Part shown: positions 1 through 8,753 of the stretch, piece after piece
Position numbering within the stretch: position 1 is the first letter of the stretch
Layout: each line of letters opens with the position of its first letter
Assembly: GCF_005435165.1 (NCBI RefSeq)
Contig: NZ_SGUC01000009.1
Location: 1 to 64,000 of the forward strand
Reading direction: 5' to 3'
DNA from: Halorubrum sp. GN11_10-6_MGM
GTDB taxonomy: Archaea; Halobacteriota; Halobacteria; Halobacteriales; Haloferacaceae
DNA: 64,000 nucleotides
Position numbers and translations under genes: made by a program
Notes under the pieces: model-generated
Told to the model about the DNA's origin: nothing
Database searches by the model: none
The model's input: the letters and a program-made list of their open reading frames with translations, nothing else

Positions 1-69
1 GGGGTGGAGTGGGTGGGGGCGAGCCCGCCCAGTCGGATCGTTCAATGTCGCCCGGACGGAGGGTGTCGT

Positions 70-753
70 ATGGGAACGCCACGCGATTCGCGCGAGGAGC
101 AGGTCTCCGAGGTCCTCGACCGACTGTACGAGGAGTACCCAGACTCGACCATCTCGCTCAACTACTCGAACCGGCTGGAGCTGCTGATCGCCGTGATCCT
201 CTCGGCGCAGTGCACCGACGAGCGCGTGAACAAGGTGTGCGCCGACCTGTTCGAGACGTACGAGACGCCCGAGGAGTACGCGAACGCCCCGCAGGAGGAG
301 ATGGCTGAGGCGATCAACTCGATCACCTACTACAACAACAAGGCGGAGTACATCCGCTCGGCGTGCGCGGACATCGCGGAGAAGCACGACGGCGAGGTGC
401 CGGACACGATGTCTGAGCTCACCGACCTCGCGGGCGTCGGCCGCAAGACCGCCAACGTCGTCCTCCAGCACGGCCACGACGTCGTCGAGGGGATCGTCGT
501 CGACACCCACGTCCAGCGGCTCACGCGCCGGCTCGGAATCACCGAGGAGGAGCGGCCCGAAGCCATCGAGCGGGACCTCCTCGACGTCGTCCCCGAGAGC
601 GACTGGCAGCAGTTCACGCACCTCATGATCGACCACGGTCGCGCGACGTGCACCGCGATCAACCCCGACTGCGCCGACTGCGTGCTGGCCGACGTCTGTC
701 CCTCCGAGCAGGGCGACGGCGACGTCGACCTCGCGAGCGGCGAGGCGTGGTAG
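70..753 (+). CDS. nth: Endonuclease III (DNA glycosylase/AP lyase)
   Basis: Base-excision-repair glycosylase/AP lyase that removes oxidised pyrimidines. The 227-residue length is normal for the family. Visible motifs: the helix-hairpin-helix LAGVGRKTANV with catalytic Lys126, catalytic Asp145 in VDTHVQRL, and a C-terminal [4Fe-4S] cluster with Cys194, 201, 204 and 210 (C-X6-C-X2-C-X5-C). The ATG at 70 is preferred because the frame upstream reads as non-family sequence up to the window edge. The gene stands alone, with 213 bases before the DoxX gene. The assignment is secure. Confidence 0.95.
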   Translation: MGTPRDSREEQVSEVLDRLYEEYPDSTISLNYSNRLELLIAVILSAQCTDERVNKVCADLFETYETPEEYANAPQEEMAEAINSITYYNNKAEYIRSACADIAEKHDGEVPDTMSELTDLAGVGRKTANVVLQHGHDVVEGIVVDTHVQRLTRRLGITEEERPEAIERDLLDVVPESDWQQFTHLMIDHGRATCTAINPDCADCVLADVCPSEQGDGDVDLASGEAW

Positions 754-966
754 GTCCGGAACCGGGCGGGACCGGTGAGCGGAGCGAACCGACGGACGTG
801 ACGGGCCCCGGCCGCGTGGGACGCGAGTCGGCACCGATATTGTTCGGCAGGTAGTATTTAAAGAACCCTCCGATGAGGGGGATCGGTCGAATCCGTCCCG
901 CTGCGGGGGAACCCGCTCTCCGCTTTATGTGTTCATCCGGCGTATTCGCAAGTGAGGAGAGACACA
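754..966. other. Intergenic region with the doxX promoter
   Basis: 213 bases without a credible gene. A TATA-like element (ctttatgt, 923-930) lies about 26 nt before a GTG at 952 and about 40 nt before the ATG at 967, so it probably drives the DoxX gene. A second AT-rich stretch (tatttaaag, 855-863) has no gene at the right distance on either strand. Confidence 0.5.
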
Positions 967-1521
967 ATGTCCACGAAGACTACAAACGAGTTCGGCGGGG
1001 AGATCGGCGGGATCACGCTGTTGGGGAAGGCGCACTCGCTGTCGGCGCTGTTCATCGTCCTGCTCCGGGCGACCATCGGCGGGATGATCCTGTTCGCGGG
1101 CCTCGGGAAGGTCTCCGAGTGGCCGTTCGACGCCGCGGGCTACCTCGCGAACGTCGGGTCGGCCAGTCCGGTCAGCGGGCTGTACGCCGCGATGGCGTCG
1201 AGTCCGGCGCTGATGGAGTTCGTCAACGTGTTTGTGCCCGCGACGCAGCTGCTCATCGGCGCGGCGCTCATCACCGGCGCGTTCGTCCGGCTGGCCGCGC
1301 TCGGCGGGGCCACCCAGATGATGCTGTTCTACCTCGGCGGGTGGAGCGGCGAGGCGCTCGCGCTGTTCGACTCGACGCTGGTGTACGCGATGGTGTTCCT
1401 CACCGTCGCCGCCTTCGGCGCGGGTCGCGTCCTCGGCCTCGACGCCTACATCGAGCGGATCGAGGTCGGCGGGCAGGCGCTCGTCGAGAAGTTCCCGGCG
1501 CTCCGCTACGTCCTCGGCTGA
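967..1521 (+). CDS. DoxX family membrane protein
   Basis: A 184-residue integral membrane protein of the DoxX/DoxD-like superfamily, relatives of the small subunit of thiosulfate:quinone oxidoreductase. The exact substrate is unknown. Four hydrophobic segments are visible, near residues 26-46, 90-110, 111-127 and 135-156; segment 1 carries the family-like [11 protein letters not shown] stretch. I chose the ATG at 967, with a purine-rich gaggag 6-8 nt upstream. A GTG at 952 in the same frame sits where a leaderless start would fall and would add five residues. It appears monocistronic. Confidence 0.8.
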   Translation: MSTKTTNEFGGEIGGITLLGKAHSLSALFIVLLRATIGGMILFAGLGKVSEWPFDAAGYLANVGSASPVSGLYAAMASSPALMEFVNVFVPATQLLIGAALITGAFVRLAALGGATQMMLFYLGGWSGEALALFDSTLVYAMVFLTVAAFGAGRVLGLDAYIERIEVGGQALVEKFPALRYVLG

Positions 1522-1707
1522 ACGAGAGGGCGTCGGATCGGGTGTCGGGGAACCGGCATATCGGCGTGCGACCGCGCGCCGTCGACTCGTTTTCGATACG
1601 CGGAGTCCGATGCGGCTGTTTCGCTTTTCACGCACGGTTTCGGGAACGGCAGCGACGGCGTTTCGATCGGTGACAAAACCGGACTGCGCCGAACGCTCCC
1701 GAAGCCC

Positions 1708-1804
1708 CAGCCGCGAGGCGGGCGCACGCTCGCTGCGCGCCTCACTCAGTCGCTGTCGCTCCTTCGTTGCGGTGCTTACGTCGCCTGCGCCCGCCTCGCG
1801 GCTG
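1708..1804. repeat. Perfect 19-bp inverted repeat around a 59-nt loop
   Basis: The left arm 1708-1726 (CAGCCGCGAGGCGGGCGCA) is exactly complementary to the right arm 1786-1804. The 59-nt loop is rich in cgctcgctg/cgctgtcgct. The flanks (gaagccc and ccccttc) also nearly match as an inverted pair. It could be a small palindromic or MITE-like element, or a structured RNA. No target-site duplication or transposase is seen. Confidence 0.75.
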
Positions 1805-1934
1805 CCCCTTCGAGTCCCGCCCGCACCGCCCCGCACCTCACGCCTCCCCAGCCTCGTCGCTCGCTGCTCGCGGCTTCGCCGCTCGGGTAGAGGTGCTCGC
1901 TTCGCTCGCACCTCGCACCGCTCGCGACTCCCCC

Positions 1935-1976
1935 GCGCGTGCGACTCGGCCGCGAAGCGGCCTCGCAGGCACGCGC
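1935..1976. repeat. Nested hairpin pair (8-bp outer, 6-bp inner)
   Basis: Outer arms GCGCGTGC (1935-1942) and GCACGCGC (1969-1976) enclose the inner hairpin GGCCGC-gaa-GCGGCC (1948-1962). A further small hairpin with arms GAGGTGC/GCACCTC lies just upstream, around 1890-1914. All belong to the same unusual intergenic block before gshA. Confidence 0.65.
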
Positions 1977-2056
1977 CACCGCCGGAAACGTCCTTCTCCG
2001 TCCTCGACTTCCGCCTTCCAATCCTTATAAGAGCGCGCGACCGGTACGGGGCGGTA

Positions 2057-3136
2057 ATGGAACTGGGCTCGCGAGACGCGTTCTCTCGGATGGGGACGCT
2101 CGGCATCGAGGAGGAGTTCTACATCGTCGACGCCGAGGGCCGCCCGACGTCCGGGACCGACGACCTCGTCTACGGCCGCGACCCGCCAGCTGCGGTGCCG
2201 GAGGGGTTCGACCACGAGCTGTTCGAGTGCACGATCGAGGCGCAGACGGAGACGATCGAGGACCCGGCGGACGCCGCGGACGCGCTCGGGACGGTCCGCG
2301 AGGCGCTCGTCGACCACGCCGCCGCGGACGGGTATCGGATCGCCGCCGCGGGCCTCCACCCCGCCGCGAAGTGGCGCGAGCTCGACCACGTTCGGAAGCC
2401 GCGGTATCAGGCCCAACTGGACCGCATCCAGTACCCGCAACACCGGAACACGACCGCGGGGCTCCACGTCCACGTCGGCGTCGACGACGCGGACAAGGCC
2501 GTCTGGGTCGCGAACCGCCTGCGGTGGCACTGTCCGGTGCTGCTCGCGCTGTCGGCGAACTCTCCGTTCTGGAACGGGTTCGACACCGGCCTCGCCTCGG
2601 CCCGCGCGAAGGTGTTCGAGAACCTCCCGAACACCGGGATTCCGTCGGCGTTCGACGACTTCGACGCGTTCCAGCGGTACGAACGCCGGATGGTGGAGAC
2701 GGACTCCATCGCGGACCGCGGCGAGCTGTGGTTCGACGTGCGCCCGCACACCGGCCACGGCACCGTGGAGGTCCGCGCGCCCGACGCCCAGCAGGACCCG
2801 CAGGTCACGCTCGCGTTGGTCGAGTACGTCCGCGCGCTGGTCGTGGACTACGCCGAGCGGTACGAGGACGGCGAGTCGGTTCCTGCGCTGCGCCGCGAGC
2901 TCCTCGACGAGAACAAGTGGCGCGCGATCCGGCACGGTCACGACGCCGCGTTCGTCGACCGCGACGGCGAGGGGACGACCTCCCTCGGCGATGTCGTCGA
3001 CGCGGAGTGCGACCGCCTCGGCGTCGACGGGATCCGCGAGGTGTACGAGGCGGAGAGCGGCGCCGCGCGCCAGCGCCGGATCCGCGAGGAGTCGGGCGCG
3101 GACGCCCTCCGCGCTGACCTCCTCGTGCGGCCCTGA
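2057..3136 (+). CDS. gshA: Glutamate-cysteine ligase, haloarchaeal type
   Basis: ATP-dependent ligation of glutamate and cysteine to give gamma-glutamylcysteine, the major low-molecular-weight thiol of haloarchaea. The 359-residue protein has the GCS2-family N-terminal GIEEEFY (16-22) and the TAGLHVHVG motif (His137, His139). Later segments [28 protein letters not shown] and the family-typical [10 protein letters not shown] are all present. The start at 2057 fits a leaderless or short-leader transcript from the TATA element near 2027. A longer frame upstream lacks family sequence. It is single-gene, with no GshB neighbour, as expected for organisms using gamma-Glu-Cys itself. Confidence 0.9.
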   Translation: MELGSRDAFSRMGTLGIEEEFYIVDAEGRPTSGTDDLVYGRDPPAAVPEGFDHELFECTIEAQTETIEDPADAADALGTVREALVDHAAADGYRIAAAGLHPAAKWRELDHVRKPRYQAQLDRIQYPQHRNTTAGLHVHVGVDDADKAVWVANRLRWHCPVLLALSANSPFWNGFDTGLASARAKVFENLPNTGIPSAFDDFDAFQRYERRMVETDSIADRGELWFDVRPHTGHGTVEVRAPDAQQDPQVTLALVEYVRALVVDYAERYEDGESVPALRRELLDENKWRAIRHGHDAAFVDRDGEGTTSLGDVVDAECDRLGVDGIREVYEAESGAARQRRIREESGADALRADLLVRP

Positions 3137-3237
3137 GGCCGACGCGCTCTCCCCGAGACCGGCCGGCCGGTCCGTCAGTTTCGTCGGAACGAAAGCGACG
3201 AGAAACCCTTTTGCCCGCGTAGCCCCCAGTTTCCGGC

Positions 3238-3879
3238 ATGACCACGGACGATTCGCCTTCCGATCCGGTAGAGGACGCACCCGAGACGGAGGAGTCGCCG
3301 ACGGAGCGGACTCGCGAGGAGCTCCGGAAGACGAAAGAGCGGCTCGGCGAGGGCGCCGACCGGGCGGTGAAGGGGTTCGACGACAACGTCGTCGACCTGC
3401 TCGCGTGGCTGCTCGACACCGAGACCCGCGCGCGGATCTACGTCTACCTCCGCGACAACCCGCACAGCACGAGCGACGAGGTCGCCGACGGCACGGGACT
3501 GTACCCGAGCACCGTCCGCGAGGCGCTTGCCGAACTCCACGACGAGGGGACCGTCGAGCGCGGCAAGCGGAAGGCGGAGGGCGCCGGCAACAACCCCTAC
3601 GAGTACGAGGCGATCGCGCCGAGCGACCTGGTCCGCGGCGTCGTCGGCGACGTTCAGGCGGAGCTGAACGCCGTCTTCAACCTCGACCGTCGGCTCGGCG
3701 GCGAGTCGCCCGACGGCGACGCCGAACCCGTCCAGATTTCGGTCGGCGGTGAGGGCGGTGACGAGAGCGAGACGGGCGACGACGCGGAGGCGGACGGAGA
3801 CAACGAGGCCGCGAGTGACGACGAGGCCGCGAGCGACGACGATGCGGACGGCGACGCGGACGACGAGCCGGCGAACTGA
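3238..3879 (+). CDS. Winged-helix DNA-binding protein with acidic tail
   Basis: 213 residues, likely a transcriptional regulator. A charged N-terminus (1-50) precedes a winged helix-turn-helix near residues 58-110 (LLDTETRARIYVYL, HSTSDEVADGTGLYPSTVREALAELHDEGTV, then a wing ending NNPYEYEAI). Residues 165-213 are a low-complexity acidic tail with short repeats (AASDDE twice), probably unstructured. No ligand domain is seen. The target is unknown, and neighbours (gshA before, coaD after) do not identify it. Family-level confidence is good for the wHTH, low for its role. Confidence 0.75.
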   Translation: MTTDDSPSDPVEDAPETEESPTERTREELRKTKERLGEGADRAVKGFDDNVVDLLAWLLDTETRARIYVYLRDNPHSTSDEVADGTGLYPSTVREALAELHDEGTVERGKRKAEGAGNNPYEYEAIAPSDLVRGVVGDVQAELNAVFNLDRRLGGESPDGDAEPVQISVGGEGGDESETGDDAEADGDNEAASDDEAASDDDADGDADDEPAN

Positions 3880-3993
3880 GTCGGTCAACTGAGCCGACAG
3901 CACCGACTGCCGAGCGCGGTCCCGATCAGGCCGACCTCCCCCGCCCGACCGCGGTTCGGGACGTTTTAAGTTCGACCCGCGCAACGGAGAGGC

Positions 3994-4488
3994 ATGAACG
4001 TCGCGCTGGGGGGTACGTTCGACCCCGTTCACGACGGCCACCGGAAGCTGTTCGAACGGGCGTTCGAGCTGGGTGACGTCACCGTCGGCCTCACCTCCGA
4101 CGAGCTGGCGCCGGAGACCCGACACGTCGAGCGGTACGTCCGCCCCTACGAGCGACGCAAGCGCGACCTGGAGGCGGAGCTGGCTCCCCGCGCCGAGGCG
4201 AACGGGCGCGAGTACGAGATCCGCGAGCTGACGGAGCCGACCGGCATCGCCGTCGAGCCGGAGTTCGACGCGCTGATCGTCTCCCCCGAGACGAAGGCGG
4301 GCGGCGAGCGGATCAACGATATCCGCCGCGAGCACGGGCGCGACCCCCTCGATCTGGTCGTCGTCGACCACGTCGCGGCCGAGGACGGCGAGCGCATCTC
4401 CTCGACGCGGATCGTCGCGGGCGAGATCGACGAACACGGCAACCTCACCCCCGACCGCGAGGGGCGGGGCGCGACGCGACCGGAATGA
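3994..4488 (+). CDS. coaD: Phosphopantetheine adenylyltransferase, archaeal type
   Basis: Transfers AMP from ATP to 4'-phosphopantetheine to form dephospho-CoA, the penultimate step of CoA synthesis. The nucleotidyltransferase signature GGTFDPVHDGH (6-16, HxGH at 13-16) and the C-terminal ISSTRI (135-140) are both visible. The 164-residue length fits archaeal PPAT. A TATA-like gttttaag at 3963-3970 lies about 27 nt before the ATG. Its last four bases overlap the start of the next gene (ATGA), suggesting coupled translation. Confidence 0.92.
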   Translation: MNVALGGTFDPVHDGHRKLFERAFELGDVTVGLTSDELAPETRHVERYVRPYERRKRDLEAELAPRAEANGREYEIRELTEPTGIAVEPEFDALIVSPETKAGGERINDIRREHGRDPLDLVVVDHVAAEDGERISSTRIVAGEIDEHGNLTPDREGRGATRPE

Positions 4489-4934
4489 GCGACACGGAGA
4501 CCGCCGGCGACGGGACCGCGGCGCTGCGGCGCCTCGTCCTCGGCGAGACCGGCTTCGAGCGCGCCGTCGTCTGGAGCGCGGTCGGGTTCGCGCTGTCGTA
4601 CCTCGCGTTCGACGTCACGGGCGCGCTCGGCGTCTCCCCCGGGGCGACGGCCGGCGTCCTCGCGGGGGTGACGTCGCTTTGCGCGCTCGGGTTCGCCGCG
4701 ACCGGCGGCGGGGCGCTCCCGACCGCCGTCCTCGCGTCCGGGCCCCTCGCCGGAACGCTCCTTCGAGCCATCGGCCCGGAGCCGTACGTCAGCCCGTTCG
4801 CGGCCGGCGGGCCCGCGCTCACTGCGGTCACCGCTCCGCTGGCGCTCGCCGGCGCCGTCGCGCTCGCGACGGGCGCGATCGCCGCGGCCGTCGGGCTCCT
4901 CGCCCGGCGGATCGCGGCGGCGCGGGAGCGGTAG
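4485..4934 (+). CDS. Small membrane protein coupled to coaD
   Basis: A 149-residue hydrophobic protein of no recognised family. Four to five membrane segments are visible: residues about 26-46, 50-70, 78-98 and 110-140, with an Arg-rich C-terminus (RRIAAARER) expected on the cytoplasmic side. Its start overlaps the coaD stop by 4 nt, so it is very likely co-translated. No catalytic motif is evident. A link to CoA metabolism is only positional. Confidence 0.7.
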   Translation: MSDTETAGDGTAALRRLVLGETGFERAVVWSAVGFALSYLAFDVTGALGVSPGATAGVLAGVTSLCALGFAATGGGALPTAVLASGPLAGTLLRAIGPEPYVSPFAAGGPALTAVTAPLALAGAVALATGAIAAAVGLLARRIAAARER

Positions 4935-5014
4935 ACGGGACGGACGGCGGGGCAGTCCGGGAGAATCGGGGCGGCCCGGGAGGGTCGGGGCGCTCCGGGA
5001 CGGCGGCTGGTTTC

Positions 5015-6460
5015 TCAGCCCTCGAGCGCCCCGTTCAGCACCTTCGCGGCGACCAGTATCGGGTCCCACACCGGGCTGAACGGCGGCGCGTACGCCAGAT
5101 CGAGCCGCTCCACCTCGGAGACGGTCATGTCCGCCTCGATCGCGGTCGCGAGCGTGTCTATCCGGACCGCCGCGCGGTCGGTGCCGACGATGGTGCCACC
5201 GAGCAGGCGCCCGGTGTCGCGGTCGGCGACGAGGGTCACGTCCGTCTCGGCCGCGCCGGGGTAGTACCCGGAGCGCGAGCCCGCGGTCACCGTCTCGCTG
5301 ACGGGGTCGAAGCCGGCCGCTTCCGCCTCCTCGCGGTCGAGGATTCCGACGCGGGCGGCCTCCGCGTCGAACGCCTTCACGGCGGCGGTGCCCGCGATGT
5401 CGCCGACCGGCGTCGGGTCGCCCGCGACCGTCGCGCCGATCGCCCGCCCGGCGCGGTTCGCCGTGAGCCCGAGGGGGAGCCAGTCCGGTTCGCCGGTCAC
5501 CGCGTGGCGCGCGGTCGCGCAGTCGCCCGCGGCGTACACGTCCGGGAGGCTGGTGCGGCCGCGGTCGTCGACCCGGACCGCGCCGCCGGGTCCGAGGTCG
5601 ACTCCGGTGCCGTCGAGCAGGTCGGTGTTCGGGCGGATTCCGACGCCGACGACCGCCATGTCGACCGGCACCCGTTCGGGGTCGCCGTCGTCGTCGCCTC
5701 CGATCTCGACCGCCTCGATCCGGTCGTCGCCGCCGAGCGCCTCGACCGGCGCGTCGGTGCGAACGGTCACGCCCTCGGATTCGAGGGCCTCCTCGACGCG
5801 GTTCCCCACCGTCTCGCCGAACGGGCGGAGGAGGTGCCCGGAGCGGTGGAAGACCGTGACCTCCAGCCCGCGCTCCGAAAGCGCCTCGGCGACCTCGACG
5901 CCGACGTATCCGCCGCCGACGACCGCGGCGGTCTCGGGGGCCGACATCGCCGCGTTGCGCTCGACCCGGTCGCGGTCGACCGCACTCACGTCCGCGCGGT
6001 CGGGGTCGTAGGCGTCTGGGTCGGCGACGTACGCGTCGATCGCGGCCGCCGCGTCCATGTCGTGGAGCGTGAACGCCCCGTCGAGCCCGCGCACGTCGAA
6101 CGGACCGGGGTCCGCGCGCGCGCCGGTCGCGACGAGGAGGTCGCCGTACGACTGCTCGAAGCGCTCGCCCGCGGCCGTCTCGACCGTGACGCGCTTCGCG
6201 TCCGGGTCGACGGCGACGACCGTCGACTCGCGCCGGAGGTCGATCCCGCGCTCGTCGACCTCGCCCGGCGACAGCGAGAGGAGGTTCGACATGCGGTCGA
6301 CGTAACCGGCGATGAAGTAGGGCATTCCGCAGTAGGCGTACGAGATCCACCGGCCCTTCTCGAAGACGACGACCTCGCGGTCGGGCGCCTCGCGACGGAA
6401 CTTACTGGCCGCGCTCAACCCCGCCGCGTCGGCGCCGACGACCACGAACGGATCGTTCAT
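5015..6460 (-). CDS. CoA-disulfide reductase/NADH oxidase-like flavoprotein
   Basis: A 481-residue FAD- and NAD(P)-dependent oxidoreductase of the pyridine nucleotide-disulfide family. The N-terminal FAD site VVVGADAAGLSAA is followed by SYAYCGMPYF, where Cys44 occupies the active-site cysteine of CoA-disulfide reductase and NADH oxidase/peroxidase. The second dinucleotide fold has AAVVGGGYVGVEVAEAL, then the FAD-binding DVYAAGDCA. The C-terminal dimerisation domain is complete. A TATA-like element (on the minus strand) around 6484-6493 would give a leaderless message. It may act in CoA thiol redox balance. Substrate choice (CoA disulfide, polysulfide or O2) cannot be decided from sequence. 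Confidence 0.85.
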   Translation of the reverse strand: MNDPFVVVGADAAGLSAASKFRREAPDREVVVFEKGRWISYAYCGMPYFIAGYVDRMSNLLSLSPGEVDERGIDLRRESTVVAVDPDAKRVTVETAAGERFEQSYGDLLVATGARADPGPFDVRGLDGAFTLHDMDAAAAIDAYVADPDAYDPDRADVSAVDRDRVERNAAMSAPETAAVVGGGYVGVEVAEALSERGLEVTVFHRSGHLLRPFGETVGNRVEEALESEGVTVRTDAPVEALGGDDRIEAVEIGGDDDGDPERVPVDMAVVGVGIRPNTDLLDGTGVDLGPGGAVRVDDRGRTSLPDVYAAGDCATARHAVTGEPDWLPLGLTANRAGRAIGATVAGDPTPVGDIAGTAAVKAFDAEAARVGILDREEAEAAGFDPVSETVTAGSRSGYYPGAAETDVTLVADRDTGRLLGGTIVGTDRAAVRIDTLATAIEADMTVSEVERLDLAYAPPFSPVWDPILVAAKVLNGALEG

Positions 6461-6583
6461 GGACGGACATCGACGGGCCGGGTGAAAAAGTCACGCCGCG
6501 GGTGCGTCCCGGAAACGCACCCGGGCACTCCGACGGCGGTCGCCCCTCCCGGTGTCGTTTGGGCGGGTCGACGCGGTCGGCGT

Positions 6584-7021
6584 TCAGTCCTCGTCCGCCA
6601 GCCGCGAGAGCGTCTCGCGGGCGTTCGCGACCGCCTTCTCCTTTTTCGCCGGGTACGCCTCGACCTTCGTGCGGACGGTGATCCCGGGGCCGAGGCGCAC
6701 CTCGCCGCGGAAGGCCGCCTGCTTGTCGAGGCGGAGGAACAGCGCGCAGTTGTCGTCGACCCGCTCGTCGAGCTCGCCGAGGACGCGGTCGAGGTCCTCC
6801 AGCTCGGCGAGCCGGTCCAACACGTGGCGCATCTCGTCGGCCCGCTCGACGCGGGCCGAGAGCACGACGATCCGGTCCCCGTGGTGGCCCACGTTCTCGA
6901 CGCGGTCGAGCTCGACGTCCTCGGGCAGCAGGGAGTACAGCGCCTGCTCGACGCGTTTCTCGTCCTCCGTGGCGTACGAGAACGCGCGGAGGTCGACGTA
7001 GTGGAAGGGGACTTTCGGCAT
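6584..7021 (-). CDS. Predicted RNA-binding protein, COG1325 type
   Basis: A 145-residue archaeal protein matching the small RNA-binding/exosome-associated family (COG1325) in length and sequence style: an N-terminal FHYVDLRAFSYATEDEKRVEQAL, a central coiled region, then LFLRLDKQAAFRGEVRLG with a conserved basic/aromatic patch and a C-terminal VKVEAYPAKKEKAV-like stretch. It probably binds structured RNA. It lies just downstream of a small conserved gene on the same strand (20-nt gap) and may share its transcript. Confidence 0.75.
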   Translation of the reverse strand: MPKVPFHYVDLRAFSYATEDEKRVEQALYSLLPEDVELDRVENVGHHGDRIVVLSARVERADEMRHVLDRLAELEDLDRVLGELDERVDDNCALFLRLDKQAAFRGEVRLGPGITVRTKVEAYPAKKEKAVANARETLSRLADED

Positions 7022-7041
7022 GCGGGACGAAGGGGGGGCCG

Positions 7042-7230
7042 TTACTCCTCGCTCTCGACGGCGTCAAGCGAGTTCTCGGGGACGCCCGTCTCCTGCCCGT
7101 CCTCGAAGCTGACCGTGTACGTCGCGTCGCCGAACATCGTCTCCATCACCTGCGTGATCGTGCCCGTCTCACCGTCGTACTCGCTGTGTTTGTCGTGGAG
7201 GACGACCTCGTCTTCCTTCTCGAAGCTCAT
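7042..7230 (-). CDS. Small SH3/KOW-like conserved protein
   Basis: A 62-residue acidic protein (MSFEKEDEVVLHDKHSEYDG...) with beta-strand pattern and the core GTITQVMETMFGDATYTVSFEDG, resembling small KOW/SH3-barrel proteins. The ATG at 7230 is chosen over longer frames because a TATA element (cttttaac on the minus strand, about 7243-7250) lies just upstream, and the longer N-terminus is basic, unlike the protein. No function is known to me. Confidence 0.7.
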   Translation of the reverse strand: MSFEKEDEVVLHDKHSEYDGETGTITQVMETMFGDATYTVSFEDGQETGVPENSLDAVESEE

Positions 7231-7356
7231 GGCGTTTCGTTCCGGTGGGACGGTTAAAAGCGCGCGGATCCCGGGCGAGCCGACGAGAGCGAAGCGAGGG
7301 AACCGAGGCAACGGGGTTGTAGGGCCGGGAACCGGTCGGGCGTCGACTCGCTCGCC

Positions 7357-7938
7357 TCACGTCACGGCGAGCAGCGCCGCGCCGAACGCGATCAGCAGCG
7401 CGAGCCCCACCGCGACCCAGACGACGACGCTGTCGACGATGACCGCGACCGCGACCGCGGCGGCGACCGCGAGGAGCCCGACGGCCGCGCCCGCAGCCCC
7501 CCCGCGTCGAACCAAGCGGTCGAGCGCGTTCACCGCCTGCTGGCGGGGCGGAACGTCGGGCGCGCGCTCCGGGGGCGCCGCGAAGCGCTCGTCGACGGCG
7601 ACCGACTCGTCGGGGGTCTCGGGCGACGGGTCGATCCGCACGTCGACGTAGCGCGTGTTCGACCCGTAGCCGGTGACGATCTTCAGCTTGCCGCGGACCG
7701 GTTCGTCGACGTCTGCCGTCCTGACGTGGACGTGGCGGGTGGCCTCGTCGCCGACGAAGTGGTTCCCCTCGTCGACCGTGGCCACCCGGTCGAGGTCGTC
7801 GTCGAAGTGGAGGTGGACGTGCGTCGAGCGCCCCATGTTCTCGAACACGACCGGAAACGGTCCGTCGGTGACGAACGACTCCGGGGCGTCGATGTCGTGG
7901 ACCGTCTCCCCGTTCAGTTCGACGTCGAGTGTCGGCAC
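7357..7938 (-). CDS. Haloarchaeal membrane-anchored protein, unknown function
   Basis: A 193-residue protein with an N-terminal beta-rich soluble domain (about 1-110), a linker rich in Pro/Glu/Asp, and two hydrophobic segments near 135-160 and 163-190. The soluble part contains THVHLHFDDDLDRVA and KLKIVTGYG. The GTG at 7938 is preferred over the GTG at 7950 because the AT-rich TATA element (aaaaaaa on the plus strand, 7962-7968) lies about 26 nt upstream, giving a leaderless start. Family function is unknown. Topology suggests a domain tethered to the membrane by its C-terminus. Confidence 0.65.
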   Translation of the reverse strand: MPTLDVELNGETVHDIDAPESFVTDGPFPVVFENMGRSTHVHLHFDDDLDRVATVDEGNHFVGDEATRHVHVRTADVDEPVRGKLKIVTGYGSNTRYVDVRIDPSPETPDESVAVDERFAAPPERAPDVPPRQQAVNALDRLVRRGGAAGAAVGLLAVAAAVAVAVIVDSVVVWVAVGLALLIAFGAALLAVT

Positions 7939-8039
7939 GGTCGAGACCACAACCCCACACTAAAAAAAGATTGACACGAGCGGGGGAGTTCCGTGTCGGT
8001 GTCTCCGCCGCCGTCGCGGCCCGCCAGCGTCGGAGAGCC

Positions 8040-8234
8040 CTACGCCGTCGCCTCTTCGCGCATGTCCGGCGGGAGGAGGTTCGGGATCCCGTCCTCGATC
8101 GGGTACGACTCACCGCACTCGGTACAGGTGAGCGTCCCGGCGAGGACCTCGTCGTCGTCCTCCTCGTCGACGTCGAGTTCGAGGGCCGCCTTGTCGAGCG
8201 GGCAGCAGATCACGTCCATCAGGGATTCCTTCAT
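8040..8234 (-). CDS. Trm112-family methyltransferase activator
   Basis: A 64-residue zinc-finger protein. Cys10/Cys11 (MDVICCPLDK) and Cys37/Cys40 (CTECGESYPIEDGIPNLLP) form the Trm112/YcaR zinc site. In archaea this small subunit binds and activates several tRNA, rRNA and protein methyltransferases. The start at 8234 matches a leaderless transcript from the minus-strand TATA element near 8256-8265 (cttttttatc). The IEDGIPNLLP signature makes the assignment firm. Confidence 0.88.
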   Translation of the reverse strand: MKESLMDVICCPLDKAALELDVDEEDDDEVLAGTLTCTECGESYPIEDGIPNLLPPDMREEATA

Positions 8235-8376
8235 ACCGCTCGGTTGGATCGGACCGATAAAAAAGCGTGCGGGTCGGGACCGCCGCGGCGCGCTCGGGGT
8301 GGCGGCGCGGTCCGAGTGGCCGCCGCGTCCGACCGGGATAACAACCCATTTGCCGACGCGCCCCGCCACCCGTGAC

Positions 8377-8661
8377 ATGGGAATCCCGGCGGAGCGGATC
8401 GAGCGGCTGTTCGCGCTCGCCCGCGAGGCGGTCGTCGACGACGAGTACGACCGGGGGCGCGAGTACGTCGCCCGCGCCCGCCGGGTCGCCGAGCGCAACC
8501 GCTGCGGCGTTCCGGCCGAACTCTCCAGGCGCGCCTGCGACGACTGCGCCGTCTACCTCCGCCCCGGGAAGACGAGTCGCGTCCGGACGCGCCCCGGGCG
8601 CGTCGTCGTCCGCTGTACCGAGTGCGGGGCGACCGCGCGGTACCCGTACGGCGAGGAGTAG
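8377..8661 (+). CDS. rnp4: RNase P protein subunit Rpp21/Rnp4
   Basis: A 94-residue subunit of archaeal RNase P, which trims the 5' leader of tRNA precursors. An N-terminal helical pair (residues 1-45, RIERLFALAREAV and VARARRVAERN) precedes a zinc ribbon with Cys54, Cys57, Cys80 and Cys83. The basic segment PGKTSRVRTRPGRVVVRC between the Cys pairs is typical. An ataacaacc TATA-like element at about 8338-8346 is upstream. Length and motifs fit the archaeal family well. Confidence 0.85.
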   Translation: MGIPAERIERLFALAREAVVDDEYDRGREYVARARRVAERNRCGVPAELSRRACDDCAVYLRPGKTSRVRTRPGRVVVRCTECGATARYPYGEE

Positions 8662-8753
8662 CGAGGGCGAGAGGTAGCGAGAGCGAGGGCTGACTGCGAG
8701 GAAGAGGGCTGACTGCGATGGAGAAGTCCAACTGCGGCGGAGCCGGTTCGGGA

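Larger units (their letters stand above)
1522..2056. other. Long intergenic region with structured repeat element
   Basis: 535 bases without a recognisable gene; the ORFs across it are Arg/Ser/Pro-rich and look non-coding. It holds a perfect 19-bp inverted repeat and further nested hairpins (listed separately). At its 3' end is a TATA element (cttataag, about 2024-2031) some 28 nt before the ATG of gshA. The repetitive ctcgctgctcgcggcttcg-type composition differs from ordinary haloarchaeal spacers. Confidence 0.6.

Noticed and set aside
855-900. Promoter-like tatttaaag at 855 driving a gene near 873
   Set aside because: The frame from 873 overlaps DoxX out of frame and is Arg-rich without a domain.
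4146-6350. A 734-codon minus-strand ORF antisense to coaD and in another frame of the flavoprotein
   Set aside because: Arg/Gly-rich shadow with no domain; two genes with clear families cover the same DNA.
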